DNA of 39,938 bases from JBAXTU01 sp037130015 (GTDB lineage: Bacteria > Patescibacteriota > Patescibacteriia > 2-01-FULL-39-33): assembly GCA_037130015.1 (NCBI GenBank), contig JBAXTU010000008.1:1-39938 (forward strand), read 5' to 3'. How positions within the stretch are numbered: position 1 is the stretch's first letter; each line of letters opens with the position of its first letter. The position numbers and the translations under genes were made by a program. Shown here one piece after another: positions 1 through 6,931 of the stretch. Under the pieces are notes generated by a model. The model ran no database searches, had not been told where the DNA came from, and saw only the letters and a list, made by a program, of their open reading frames with translations.

Positions 1-975
1 TTCCAGATTCGGGTTAATTTTTTTAAAACCACTTGAAAGATCTGCAATTCGCATCAAAGACTTCTTATATTTTATTTTATCTGTTGTAGCCAACCATAAT
101 AATTTATGTAATTTTTGTTCATCTTTTTTTGTTGAATTTAAATCACCTGCTAAATTATGTTCCGCACTTTCCGCCGCTTTTTCAGAAAAAATATATTTAC
201 CTGGCATAATATCCAATACCATGCCAAATTTAGAGACATCAAAATCATCAAGAATTTCAACTGCAATATAATCAATATCTTCTCCCACAGCCAAAGCCAC
301 ATTGCCCGGCAAAGTCCAGGGCGTGGTTGTCCAAGCCAAAACAAAAGTGCCCGGCTCATCAACTAACTCAAATTTAGCCGTCACCGACAAATCTTTAATA
401 TCTTTGTAGCCCTCACTCACCTCTTGTTGCGACAGAGTAGTCTCGCATCTTGGACAAATATGCATGGACTTATAACCCTCATAAATTAGTCCCTTATCAT
501 ATAATTCCTTAAACACCCACCACACACTCTCCATAAACGACAAATCCATAGTCTTGTAAGAATTTTCCATGTCCGCCCAACGGCCGAAACGCCCAATTAC
601 TCTTTTCCATTCTTCAACATAACCCAAAACCTTGGAGCGACATTCTTCATTGAATTTGTCCACGCCATATTCTTCAATTTCTTTTTTACTTTTGAAGCCC
701 AAACTTTTTTCCACAATATTTTCAATTGGCAATCCATGACAATCCCAACCCCAACGTCGCTCCACATAATGTCCGCGCATGGTCCAAAATCTTGGCACTG
801 CGTCTTTCATAAGACTGGCCACCATAGTGCCATAATGTGGCAAACCAGTCGCAAACGGCGGGCCATCATAAAAAGAATAAGCCGGGCCATTTTTGGTGGC
901 TTCTAAAGACTTTTCAAAAATTTTATTGTCCTCCCAAAACTTTTGGATTTCTTGCTCTTTTTCGGAGATATTCAT
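1..975 (-). CDS. ileS: isoleucyl-tRNA synthetase, N-terminal part (cut by window edge)
   Basis: Attaches isoleucine to tRNA-Ile in the cytoplasm. Only the first 325 codons are present; the gene continues past the left edge, so the KMSKS loop and anticodon-binding domain are not visible. The N-terminus has the class I signature PPFATGLPHYGT (HIGH-like residues 47-50), followed by the family motif GWDCHGLPIE and, further on, HICPRCETTLSQQEV. PPFATGLPHYG is the eukaryote-like/type 2 IleRS style. The last HIGH position is Thr instead of His. ATG at 975 is chosen because a TTGACT-17-TAAGAT promoter lies just upstream and the protein starts colinear with the family. No Shine-Dalgarno is evident. 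Confidence 0.95.
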   Translation of the reverse strand, partial: MNISEKEQEIQKFWEDNKIFEKSLEATKNGPAYSFYDGPPFATGLPHYGTMVASLMKDAVPRFWTMRGHYVERRWGWDCHGLPIENIVEKSLGFKSKKEIEEYGVDKFNEECRSKVLGYVEEWKRVIGRFGRWADMENSYKTMDLSFMESVWWVFKELYDKGLIYEGYKSMHICPRCETTLSQQEVSEGYKDIKDLSVTAKFELVDEPGTFVLAWTTTPWTLPGNVALAVGEDIDYIAVEILDDFDVSKFGMVLDIMPGKYIFSEKAAESAEHNLAGDLNSTKKDEQKLHKLLWLATTDKIKYKKSLMRIADLSSGFKKINPNLE

Positions 976-1003
976 ATTTGATTTCCTATTATAAATTTAT
1001 ATT

Positions 1004-1032
1004 ATCTTAACAATTTTGACATTTTTAGTCAA
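1004..1032 (-). promoter_or_regulatory. promoter of ileS
   Basis: On the minus strand TTGACT (1032-1027) is followed after 17 bases by TAAGAT (1009-1004). It lies about 29 bases upstream of the ileS ATG and directly downstream of the ferredoxin-operon terminator. Confidence 0.6.
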
Positions 1033-1047
1033 TTTTTAAAAATAAAA

Positions 1048-1074
1048 AAAGACACTGACTTTATCAGCATCTTT
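1048..1074 (-). terminator. intrinsic terminator after the ferredoxin gene
   Basis: Eleven-pair stem with two G-U pairs (arms 1048-1058 and 1064-1074, 5-base loop). In the minus direction it is followed by TTTTTTTATT. It ends the argS / response-regulator / ferredoxin transcript before ileS. Confidence 0.8.
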
Positions 1075-1089
1075 TTTGTAAAAAAATCT

Positions 1090-1284
1090 TTATTCCTCCC
1101 AAACGATTGATTGCGTCGGACAAGAAGCAATAGCCGATTCAATGTCCGTATGATTAGCATCAAAATCAACGGCTTGCACTGTGGCCACAATATGATCACT
1201 GCCTTCTTCTATTTTGAACACGGCCGGGCAAATAGCTTCGCAAGTGCCACAACCAATGCACGATTCATCAACAACTGGTTTCAT
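1090..1284 (-). CDS. single-cluster [4Fe-4S] ferredoxin, 64 aa
   Basis: Small cytoplasmic electron carrier. Cys9, Cys12, Cys15 (CIGCGTC) and Cys55 (SCP) supply the ligands for one [4Fe-4S] cluster. Cys19 (AICP) sits where related single-cluster ferredoxins form a disulfide, but no partner Cys is present, so the disulfide is probably absent. The protein is acidic and full length for this family. It starts 4 bases after the response-regulator stop and is followed by a strong terminator, so it is the last gene of that transcript. No redox partner is encoded in the window, so the role cannot be narrowed. Confidence 0.9.
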   Translation of the reverse strand: MKPVVDESCIGCGTCEAICPAVFKIEEGSDHIVATVQAVDFDANHTDIESAIASCPTQSIVWEE

Positions 1285-1288
1285 ATTT

Positions 1289-1669
1289 TTATTTTATTTT
1301 TAAAATTTCTTTTACTTTTTCTAACAAGCTTGAAGGGGTATAATCTGATTTTATCAAATAGCCATCAGCTCCAACTTTTTTGGCCTGTTCCAATTCTTTT
1401 TTTTGGGTAAAATTGCTCCAAGCATAAATTAAAGTATTTTTTACATCTTTATCTTTACGCACCTGTACCAAAACTTCAAAACCATCCACCTCAGGCATCA
1501 TCAAATCCAAAAGTACAAAATCAGGACGAATTTTTTTTATCATCTCCAAAGCGCCTTTGCCACTACTGATAATTTCCAAATAAAAAAACTCTTTAAGCTT
1601 GAGGCCGTAAATATCAGCCAAATCAAGCTCGTCTTCCAGCATTAATATTTTGTGTTTTTTATCCTCCAT
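1289..1669 (-). CDS. single-domain response regulator (REC only), 126 aa
   Basis: CheY-like receiver with no output domain. Acidic residues Glu12/Asp13, phospho-acceptor Asp55 (LLDLMMPEVDG) and conserved Lys107 (GYLIKSD) are visible. The switch Ser/Thr position appears as Ser85 in AWSN. It lies between argS (15-base gap) and ferredoxin (4-base gap). A TTGAAA-18-TATAAT sequence inside the argS 3' end could make it separately transcribed and leaderless. No histidine kinase is adjacent; the only kinase here is 16 kb away at 17023-18654, and pairing the two would be a guess. With no output domain it probably acts by protein-protein contact. Confidence 0.9.
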   Translation of the reverse strand: MEDKKHKILMLEDELDLADIYGLKLKEFFYLEIISSGKGALEMIKKIRPDFVLLDLMMPEVDGFEVLVQVRKDKDVKNTLIYAWSNFTQKKELEQAKKVGADGYLIKSDYTPSSLLEKVKEILKIK

Positions 1670-1677
1670 ATATCTGT

Positions 1678-1707
1678 ATTATACCTACATTTGGTCCAAA
1701 GTTTCAA
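1678..1707 (-). promoter_or_regulatory. possible internal promoter for the response regulator
   Basis: TTGAAA (1707-1702), 18-base spacer, TATAAT (1683-1678) on the minus strand, within the end of argS. The predicted start site falls almost at the response-regulator ATG, which would give a leaderless mRNA. Confidence 0.4.
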
Positions 1708-3400
1708 TACCCAAAAGTGTCAAGCCATTAGTCAACACTTGGCGCACCGCCACAATCAGAGCCAAACGAGCATTTTTAACTTCTGCTTCTGAGCTAAGAA
1801 TGGGAATACTCTGGTAAAAAGAAGAAAATAATTTAGCCAATTCAAAAAGATACTGAGTCAGGTGGCTGGGTTGAAAATCACTGGTGGCAATAGCCACAGA
1901 CTCTGGAAAGGAGGCCAGCTTACTAATCATTTCTTTTTCTAAATCAGTATTTAACTTATTATAATTTATTTCCTTAAATACTCCAGGCTTTTCTTTATTT
2001 AAAATACTATTAATGCGACTAACCGTATATTGCAGATATGGACCACTAGTACCGTCAAAAGACAAGGCTTCATCTATATCAAAAACGATCACATTATTAT
2101 TGCCAGTTTTTAACATTTGAAATTTTATAGCAGACAAAGCGATTTTTTCCGCAGTTTCTTCGGTCTTTTTTTCTGACCAATCATCATGGCGTTTTTTGGT
2201 TTCCTGCATGGCTTGAGATTTTACTTGCACAAAAAAATCATCAAACAATACCACATTGCCAGCCCTTGAGGACATGGCGCCTTCTTTTAGCGTGACAAAT
2301 TCATACGGCACATGCACCATTGGTTTATCAAAACCCATAACTTTCAAAGTCTGAAACAATTGTTCAAAATAAAAACTTTGACGCGTGTCTACCAGCACAA
2401 TACTTTCGTCTAAATTGTATTTTTTAAATTTAGCTTGCGCGAGCGCCAAATCACTGGTGGCATAAAGCGACGAACCATCAGATTTTAGCAATAAAAAATA
2501 TTTCAAATTATACTTTTCCAAATTAATCACAGTGGCGCCTTCGGATTTTTCAGCAATACCCTTTTGTAATAATTCTTCAACAATTTTTTTGCCAGGCTTT
2601 TCCATTTTACTGATGGAATAAACTTTATCAAACTTAATATCCAAAATTTTATAAATACGATCAAATTCATCCAGCGACCACTGACGCGTTTCTTTCCAAA
2701 GAGCCAGCCATTTTTTATCGCCGTGTTCCAATTTTTGCAACACCTCATCAGCTTCTTTTTTAAATTCAGGATTAGCGTCAATTTCATTGACCGCCTCGGT
2801 ATAAATCTTGCCAAGATATTTGCCTTTGTTTTCTGGATATTGTTCATCCTGATGAAATTTTTCTAGAGCCCACAAACACTTGGCCACATGAGATCCAATA
2901 TCACCGACATAATTTGTAGCTATCACCTGATGTCCAGCATATCGCCACAAGTTAACCAAGACACTGCCGAGCGCCACATTTCGCAAATGGCCAACATGAA
3001 ATTCTTTGTGTGTATTTGGACTGGAATATTCAATCATGACTTTCTTTTTTTCGGTCTTGGATAATTTCACCGAACCATAAGTCGCTCCCATTTTGTCTAT
3101 TTCTTTGAGCACTTTTTTACTAACCATTTTATAATCAAGGAAGAAATTTAAATACGGCCCAACATTCTGCACAGATTTGACAATACCGCCGGCATGAATT
3201 TTTTCCTTTAATTCATGTGCCACCTGATTGGGAGAAATACGTAATAATTTAGTAAGATAAAAACAAGGCACGGCCAAATCCCCCATTTCTGCCGATGGCG
3301 GAACAGTGACTTCTAATTGCTGAGCGTCAATTTCTTGTTCTACGGCCTTGACCACCAAATCAATGATGTCTTTTTTAATTTTATAAATAGTGTATTCCAT
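1685..3400 (-). CDS. argS: arginyl-tRNA synthetase, 571 aa
   Basis: Class I synthetase that charges tRNA-Arg in the cytoplasm. The N-terminal Add-1 domain (about 1-110) precedes the catalytic core with SSPNTHKEFHVGHLRN (HVGH at 135-138). The KMSKS equivalent is MSSR at 376-379 (EGAMSSRAGNVV). The DALR-type all-helical anticodon domain at the C-terminus begins near YLQYTVSRI. Length is normal. The start is supported by a TTGATT-17-TAAAAT promoter whose predicted start site coincides with the ATG, so the mRNA looks leaderless. It is the first gene of a transcript continuing into the response regulator and ferredoxin, and is divergent from thrS. Confidence 0.97.
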   Translation of the reverse strand: MEYTIYKIKKDIIDLVVKAVEQEIDAQQLEVTVPPSAEMGDLAVPCFYLTKLLRISPNQVAHELKEKIHAGGIVKSVQNVGPYLNFFLDYKMVSKKVLKEIDKMGATYGSVKLSKTEKKKVMIEYSSPNTHKEFHVGHLRNVALGSVLVNLWRYAGHQVIATNYVGDIGSHVAKCLWALEKFHQDEQYPENKGKYLGKIYTEAVNEIDANPEFKKEADEVLQKLEHGDKKWLALWKETRQWSLDEFDRIYKILDIKFDKVYSISKMEKPGKKIVEELLQKGIAEKSEGATVINLEKYNLKYFLLLKSDGSSLYATSDLALAQAKFKKYNLDESIVLVDTRQSFYFEQLFQTLKVMGFDKPMVHVPYEFVTLKEGAMSSRAGNVVLFDDFFVQVKSQAMQETKKRHDDWSEKKTEETAEKIALSAIKFQMLKTGNNNVIVFDIDEALSFDGTSGPYLQYTVSRINSILNKEKPGVFKEINYNKLNTDLEKEMISKLASFPESVAIATSDFQPSHLTQYLFELAKLFSSFYQSIPILSSEAEVKNARLALIVAVRQVLTNGLTLLGIETLDQM

Positions 3401-3406
3401 GGAAGT

Positions 3407-3435
3407 ATTTTAAAACAAAAGACATAAAAAATCAA
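3407..3435 (-). promoter_or_regulatory. promoter of argS (leaderless)
   Basis: TTGATT (3435-3430), 17-base spacer, TAAAAT (3412-3407) on the minus strand. The A of the argS ATG is the seventh base after the -10 box, the usual initiation distance. Confidence 0.7.
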
Positions 3436-3447
3436 CTACAAAGCCAT

Positions 3448-3475
3448 TTGACTAAAACCGTCAAAAAGGTATAAT
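3448..3475 (+). promoter_or_regulatory. promoter of thrS
   Basis: TTGACT (3448-3453), 16-base spacer, TATAAT (3470-3475). The predicted 5' leader is only about 10 bases, with no Shine-Dalgarno. It is divergent from the argS promoter, the two -35 boxes lying 12 bases apart. Confidence 0.75.
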
Positions 3476-3492
3476 AAAAATAAAATAAATAT

Positions 3493-5226
3493 ATGTCAGA
3501 AAAAAACAATCAAGAAATAATCAATCACAGCACTGCACATGTCATGATGCAGGCACTCGTCAATTTATATGGCGCCATTCCTGGTGTGGGTCCAGCCATT
3601 GAGAATGGTTTTTATCATGACTTTGAAGCCGAACATCAAGTGACTCTAGAAGACTTGCCAACCATTGAAGCGGAAATGAAAAAAATCATCAAGGCTGATT
3701 TGCCAATTAAAAGATCAATGATGCCTATTGATGAGGCTATTGAATTTTTAAAAAGTAAAAATTACAATTACACAGCCGAGCTAGCCGAAGAACTAAAATC
3801 AGCTGGCGAGACAGAAGTGAGTTTTTATGAACAAGGTGATTTCATTAATATGTGCAAAGGCCCGCACTTGGAATCCACCAAAAAAATCGGCGCTTTTAAA
3901 TTATTGTCACTGGCCGGCGCTTATTGGCGGGGCGATGAAAAAAATAAAATGTTGCAACGTATTTATGGCATCGCGTATGAAACAAAAGAAGAACTTGAAG
4001 CCTATTTAAAAATGCGTGAAGAAGCCGAAAAACGCGATCACAAAAAACTTGGCAAAGAACTAAATTTATTCATGATGCATGACTATGCTCCGGGCATTCC
4101 TTTCTTTTTACCAAACGGCATGCAAGTGTTGATTGAACTGACAAAATTCGCCCGCGAATATTCTTATGGCGAAGGCTACAGAGAAATCAAAACGCCTCAA
4201 CTATTCAATGCCGAGCTTTGGAAAACTTCGGGCCATTGGGATCATTATCAAGAAGACATGTTCTTGATCCACCACGCCGAAGATAACAGCGATATCGGCA
4301 TCAAGCCCATGAATTGCCCGGGCCACATGTTGGTTTTTAAACGCGATCTTTATTCCTATCGTGATTTACCACTGCGACTGGCCGAAACCACCACTCTTTA
4401 TCGTAATGAAAAATCAGGCACTCTGAGTGGTCTAACTCGTGTCCGTGCTTTATCCCAAGACGACACACATATTTTTTTGGCAGAGGGCCAAATCTTTGAC
4501 GAGATTGTGATTATTTTAGAAAAGATAAAAAAGATTTACGAAATTTTTAATTTACAAATAGATGTAATCAATCTGTCCACACGGCCTGCAGAATTTTTGG
4601 GCGAAAAAGAAACTTGGGATCGCGCCGAAGAAGGACTAAAAAAAGCATTGGAACAATCCGAACTTGATTATGTCGTTGATGATGGTGGTGGCGCTTTTTA
4701 CGGACCAAAAATTGATATCAAAGTAAAAGACGCTATCGGACGCCAGTGGCAACTGGCTACCATTCAGCTTGATTATCAAATGCCACAAAGATTCGGACTA
4801 GAATATACGGACGCGGACGGCTCCAAAAAAACTCCGGTCGTAATTCATCGCGCTCTTTTAGGCTCAATGGAAAGATTTATGGGAATTTTAATTGAACACT
4901 ACACCGGCGCTTTTCCAACCTGGCTCTCACCTGTTCAGGCGGTGATTATTCCAGTCTCAGAAAAATTTACTGACTATGGCCAAACAATAAAAGAAAAAAT
5001 GTTAGCGGAAAATATCCGCGTGGAAATAGATGACAGTGCCGAGTCTCTTGGCAAGCGAATTAGAAATGCCGAAAAGAAAAAAATGCCTTATATTTTAGTG
5101 GTCGGAGAAAAAGAAATTGAAGCCAAAGCCGTGGCTATCCGTAAACGCAGTGAAGGCGATTTGGGTAGTAAACCAGCCGAAGAATTCATTGAAGAAATTT
5201 TAAAAGAAATTAAAGACAGAAAATAA
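3493..5226 (+). CDS. thrS: threonyl-tRNA synthetase lacking the TGS domain, 577 aa
   Basis: Class II synthetase for tRNA-Thr. The usual N-terminal TGS (N1) domain is missing: the protein opens directly with the N2 editing domain, whose HSTAH (His12, His16) and CKGPH (Cys121, His125) residues are all present. The catalytic core follows with PMNCPGH, motif 2 around TTTLYRNEKSG...RVRALSQDDTH, and motif 3 (HRALLGSMERF). An anticodon-binding domain closes the protein. Length is about 60 residues below the full-length bacterial type, which the TGS loss accounts for. Monocistronic, with its own promoter and terminator. Confidence 0.97.
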   Translation: MSEKNNQEIINHSTAHVMMQALVNLYGAIPGVGPAIENGFYHDFEAEHQVTLEDLPTIEAEMKKIIKADLPIKRSMMPIDEAIEFLKSKNYNYTAELAEELKSAGETEVSFYEQGDFINMCKGPHLESTKKIGAFKLLSLAGAYWRGDEKNKMLQRIYGIAYETKEELEAYLKMREEAEKRDHKKLGKELNLFMMHDYAPGIPFFLPNGMQVLIELTKFAREYSYGEGYREIKTPQLFNAELWKTSGHWDHYQEDMFLIHHAEDNSDIGIKPMNCPGHMLVFKRDLYSYRDLPLRLAETTTLYRNEKSGTLSGLTRVRALSQDDTHIFLAEGQIFDEIVIILEKIKKIYEIFNLQIDVINLSTRPAEFLGEKETWDRAEEGLKKALEQSELDYVVDDGGGAFYGPKIDIKVKDAIGRQWQLATIQLDYQMPQRFGLEYTDADGSKKTPVVIHRALLGSMERFMGILIEHYTGAFPTWLSPVQAVIIPVSEKFTDYGQTIKEKMLAENIRVEIDDSAESLGKRIRNAEKKKMPYILVVGEKEIEAKAVAIRKRSEGDLGSKPAEEFIEEILKEIKDRK

Positions 5227-5240
5227 AATTTAAAAATAAA

Positions 5241-5269
5241 AATGTCCGGCCACAAGTCGGACATTTTTT
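5241..5269 (+). terminator. intrinsic terminator of thrS
   Basis: AATGTCCG (5241-5248) pairs with CGGACATT (5258-5265) around a 9-base loop, followed by TTTT. Confidence 0.85.
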
Positions 5270-5275
5270 GTCAAA

Positions 5276-5307
5276 TAAAAAAGCCAGGCGCAAAAAACGA
5301 CTGGCTT
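5276..5307 (-). terminator. intrinsic terminator of the purC-purE fusion gene
   Basis: AAGCCAG/CTGGCTT stem (arms 5281-5287 and 5301-5307). In the minus direction TTTTTTATTT follows. It is back to back with the thrS terminator between convergent genes. Confidence 0.8.
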
Positions 5308-5344
5308 ATAATTTTTTAATAATTGAAAGTACTACACGCAAGAA

Positions 5345-6667
5345 TCAATCAATGTAATCATCTTGATCTTCTCGCTTCATTTGCATATGTACGTAAGCGG
5401 CCGGATTGGTTTGGCCCAAAATAGTCAAAGCTGCATCAATAGCATTGGTGCTAGGCCAAGCCGTCATCATAGGCACATTAGAAGGCATACGCAGACTGGA
5501 AAAAATATCTTCAGGAAATTCACCCATGGTTGTTGGGGAAGAGACAACAGGCCACGGACTATGCGTAGCCAAAATTGGTCCGAGTCCATTGGAGCGTCCA
5601 ACAATCGCCACAATCACACCACCTTGCGGATAGTCAGCCATAATCTGCTCAAGACAACTAAGCACTTGAACCGTGTTTTTATGCTTAGACATAGATACTT
5701 TAATTATATCCAAACCACCAACTTCAGAAACTTCCGGAACAACATCTTTACCTGATCCACGCCAAACAACCAATACTTGTTTGGGGACTTGCAAACGCTC
5801 GGACATGCGGGCGATATAGCCATAACGAGCTTCTACTTCTGAAAGAACATCTTCTCCCTTATCGCGAAAAAGCTGTTTGTCATAGCCTTCGCCATTTTTC
5901 CAAAGACGCCAAGAATCACCGTCAATCACATCAGACACTCCTAACGTGTCGCATTCAATTTTGACATCAATGAAATCCAGTCCAAGCAAACCCCAACCCT
6001 TTTCCAAGGCTAATGTCACTTGTCGGACCAATTTTTCCAGTAAAGTAATATCCAACCCTTTAAGTAGGTCTTCCTGACACTCACTGCCAAGTACTGGACT
6101 AGGAATTAATGAATCTTCTTCCCAAGAAGGCTTTTTAGGATGAGCAAACTGCCAAACTTTGGCCATAGGGTCAACAATCAGTGGATCATCACAGGGCAAA
6201 GAAAAAACATTACCGCATTGATTAACTCCATGAACTATAGGAATTACATACTCCCTACCAGATGTCTTGAGAAAGAATTCAACCAACAAACGGTGAAAAC
6301 GCTTTGGCTTTTTTAGATCGGTCGTGATCAAGTCTGGATGCCGTTTAAGATAACTGCCCACGGCATAGCGTCGCGCTACAATCTCTAGTGAAATCATATC
6401 TGACTTTCGCGCTACAAATGACGTGGGTGACAATTGCTCTTGATAAGCCACGGGGATCCCACAATCACGCAGAAATTCAAATACCCGGCAAGTGGTGGTC
6501 GTGGCATATTCAGCCTTAGTTGCGAATTCCCTGGTCAAGCTGGGATCGTCATGAGCCGTGATGGTGGATTTATTCTCCACTATCACAAGTCCCCGATCCT
6601 CCACAACCTGATAAATACACTTAGTCTTACCCTCGGCAATAATAATTCCTTTATTGTACTTGGACAT
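5345..6667 (-). CDS. bifunctional SAICAR synthetase / AIR carboxylase (PurC-PurE fusion), 440 aa
   Basis: Two consecutive steps of purine synthesis in one chain: carboxylation of AIR to CAIR and ligation of aspartate to give SAICAR. Residues 1 to about 265 are PurC, with AEGKTKCIY near the start, EIVARRYAVGSYLKR, and VSDVIDGDSWRLW. After a short linker, residues about 295-440 are a PurE domain with VAIVGRSNGLGP and SPTTMGEFPEDIFSSLRMPS. Order, linker and motifs match animal PAICS, and the PurE part is of the class II (direct CO2) type. The usual GS-x-SD loop is GSGKD and SAHK is SKHK, so some active-site positions differ. A strong AGGAGG site 7 bases before ATG fixes the start. No other pur gene is in the window. 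Confidence 0.92.
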   Translation of the reverse strand: MSKYNKGIIIAEGKTKCIYQVVEDRGLVIVENKSTITAHDDPSLTREFATKAEYATTTTCRVFEFLRDCGIPVAYQEQLSPTSFVARKSDMISLEIVARRYAVGSYLKRHPDLITTDLKKPKRFHRLLVEFFLKTSGREYVIPIVHGVNQCGNVFSLPCDDPLIVDPMAKVWQFAHPKKPSWEEDSLIPSPVLGSECQEDLLKGLDITLLEKLVRQVTLALEKGWGLLGLDFIDVKIECDTLGVSDVIDGDSWRLWKNGEGYDKQLFRDKGEDVLSEVEARYGYIARMSERLQVPKQVLVVWRGSGKDVVPEVSEVGGLDIIKVSMSKHKNTVQVLSCLEQIMADYPQGGVIVAIVGRSNGLGPILATHSPWPVVSSPTTMGEFPEDIFSSLRMPSNVPMMTAWPSTNAIDAALTILGQTNPAAYVHMQMKREDQDDYID

Positions 6668-6748
6668 GCTTTATTCCTCCTACTGTTGTTTTGTGTCTCT
6701 TTATATTGTAAATTACAATGCTTCACTACAGCGTGAAAACATTAGACT

Positions 6749-6776
6749 ATAATAGCATTTTTTATGAAAATGTCAA
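6749..6776 (-). promoter_or_regulatory. promoter of the purC-purE fusion
   Basis: TTGACA (6776-6771), 16-base spacer, TATTAT (6754-6749) on the minus strand, giving a leader of about 75 bases that ends in the AGGAGG site. Confidence 0.6.
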
Positions 6777-6780
6777 GGTA

Positions 6781-6815
6781 AAAAAAGAACCGCCTTCATA
6801 AGAAAGAAGGCGGTT
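6781..6815 (-). terminator. intrinsic terminator of the hisS / tRNA-His transcript
   Basis: Ten-pair stem AACCGCCTTC/GAAGGCGGTT (arms 6788-6797, 6806-6815); in the minus direction CTTTTTTT follows. Located 13 bases past the tRNA 3' end. Confidence 0.85.
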
Positions 6816-6827
6816 TACCATATAAAA

Positions 6828-6904
6828 TGGGGGGTACGATGGGACTTGAACCCACGACCTCGAGGGCCACAACCTCGCGCTCTAGCCAACTAAGCTACGT
6901 ACCC
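6828..6904 (-). tRNA. tRNA-His (anticodon GTG), CCA encoded
   Basis: Complete cloverleaf on the minus strand: acceptor GGGTACG/CGTACCC, D arm GCTT/GAGC, anticodon stem CGAGG/CCTCG with loop TTGTGGC (GTG), T arm GTGGG/CCCAT. C73 and the 3' CCA are encoded (6831-6828). The base before G1 is T (complement of 6905), not the G-1 that normally pairs with C73 in tRNA-His. It lies 27 bases downstream of the hisS stop with a terminator after it, so it appears to be processed from the hisS transcript. Confidence 0.95.
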
Positions 6905-6931
6905 ACTCCGAAAGTGGCAATGAATGAACTT

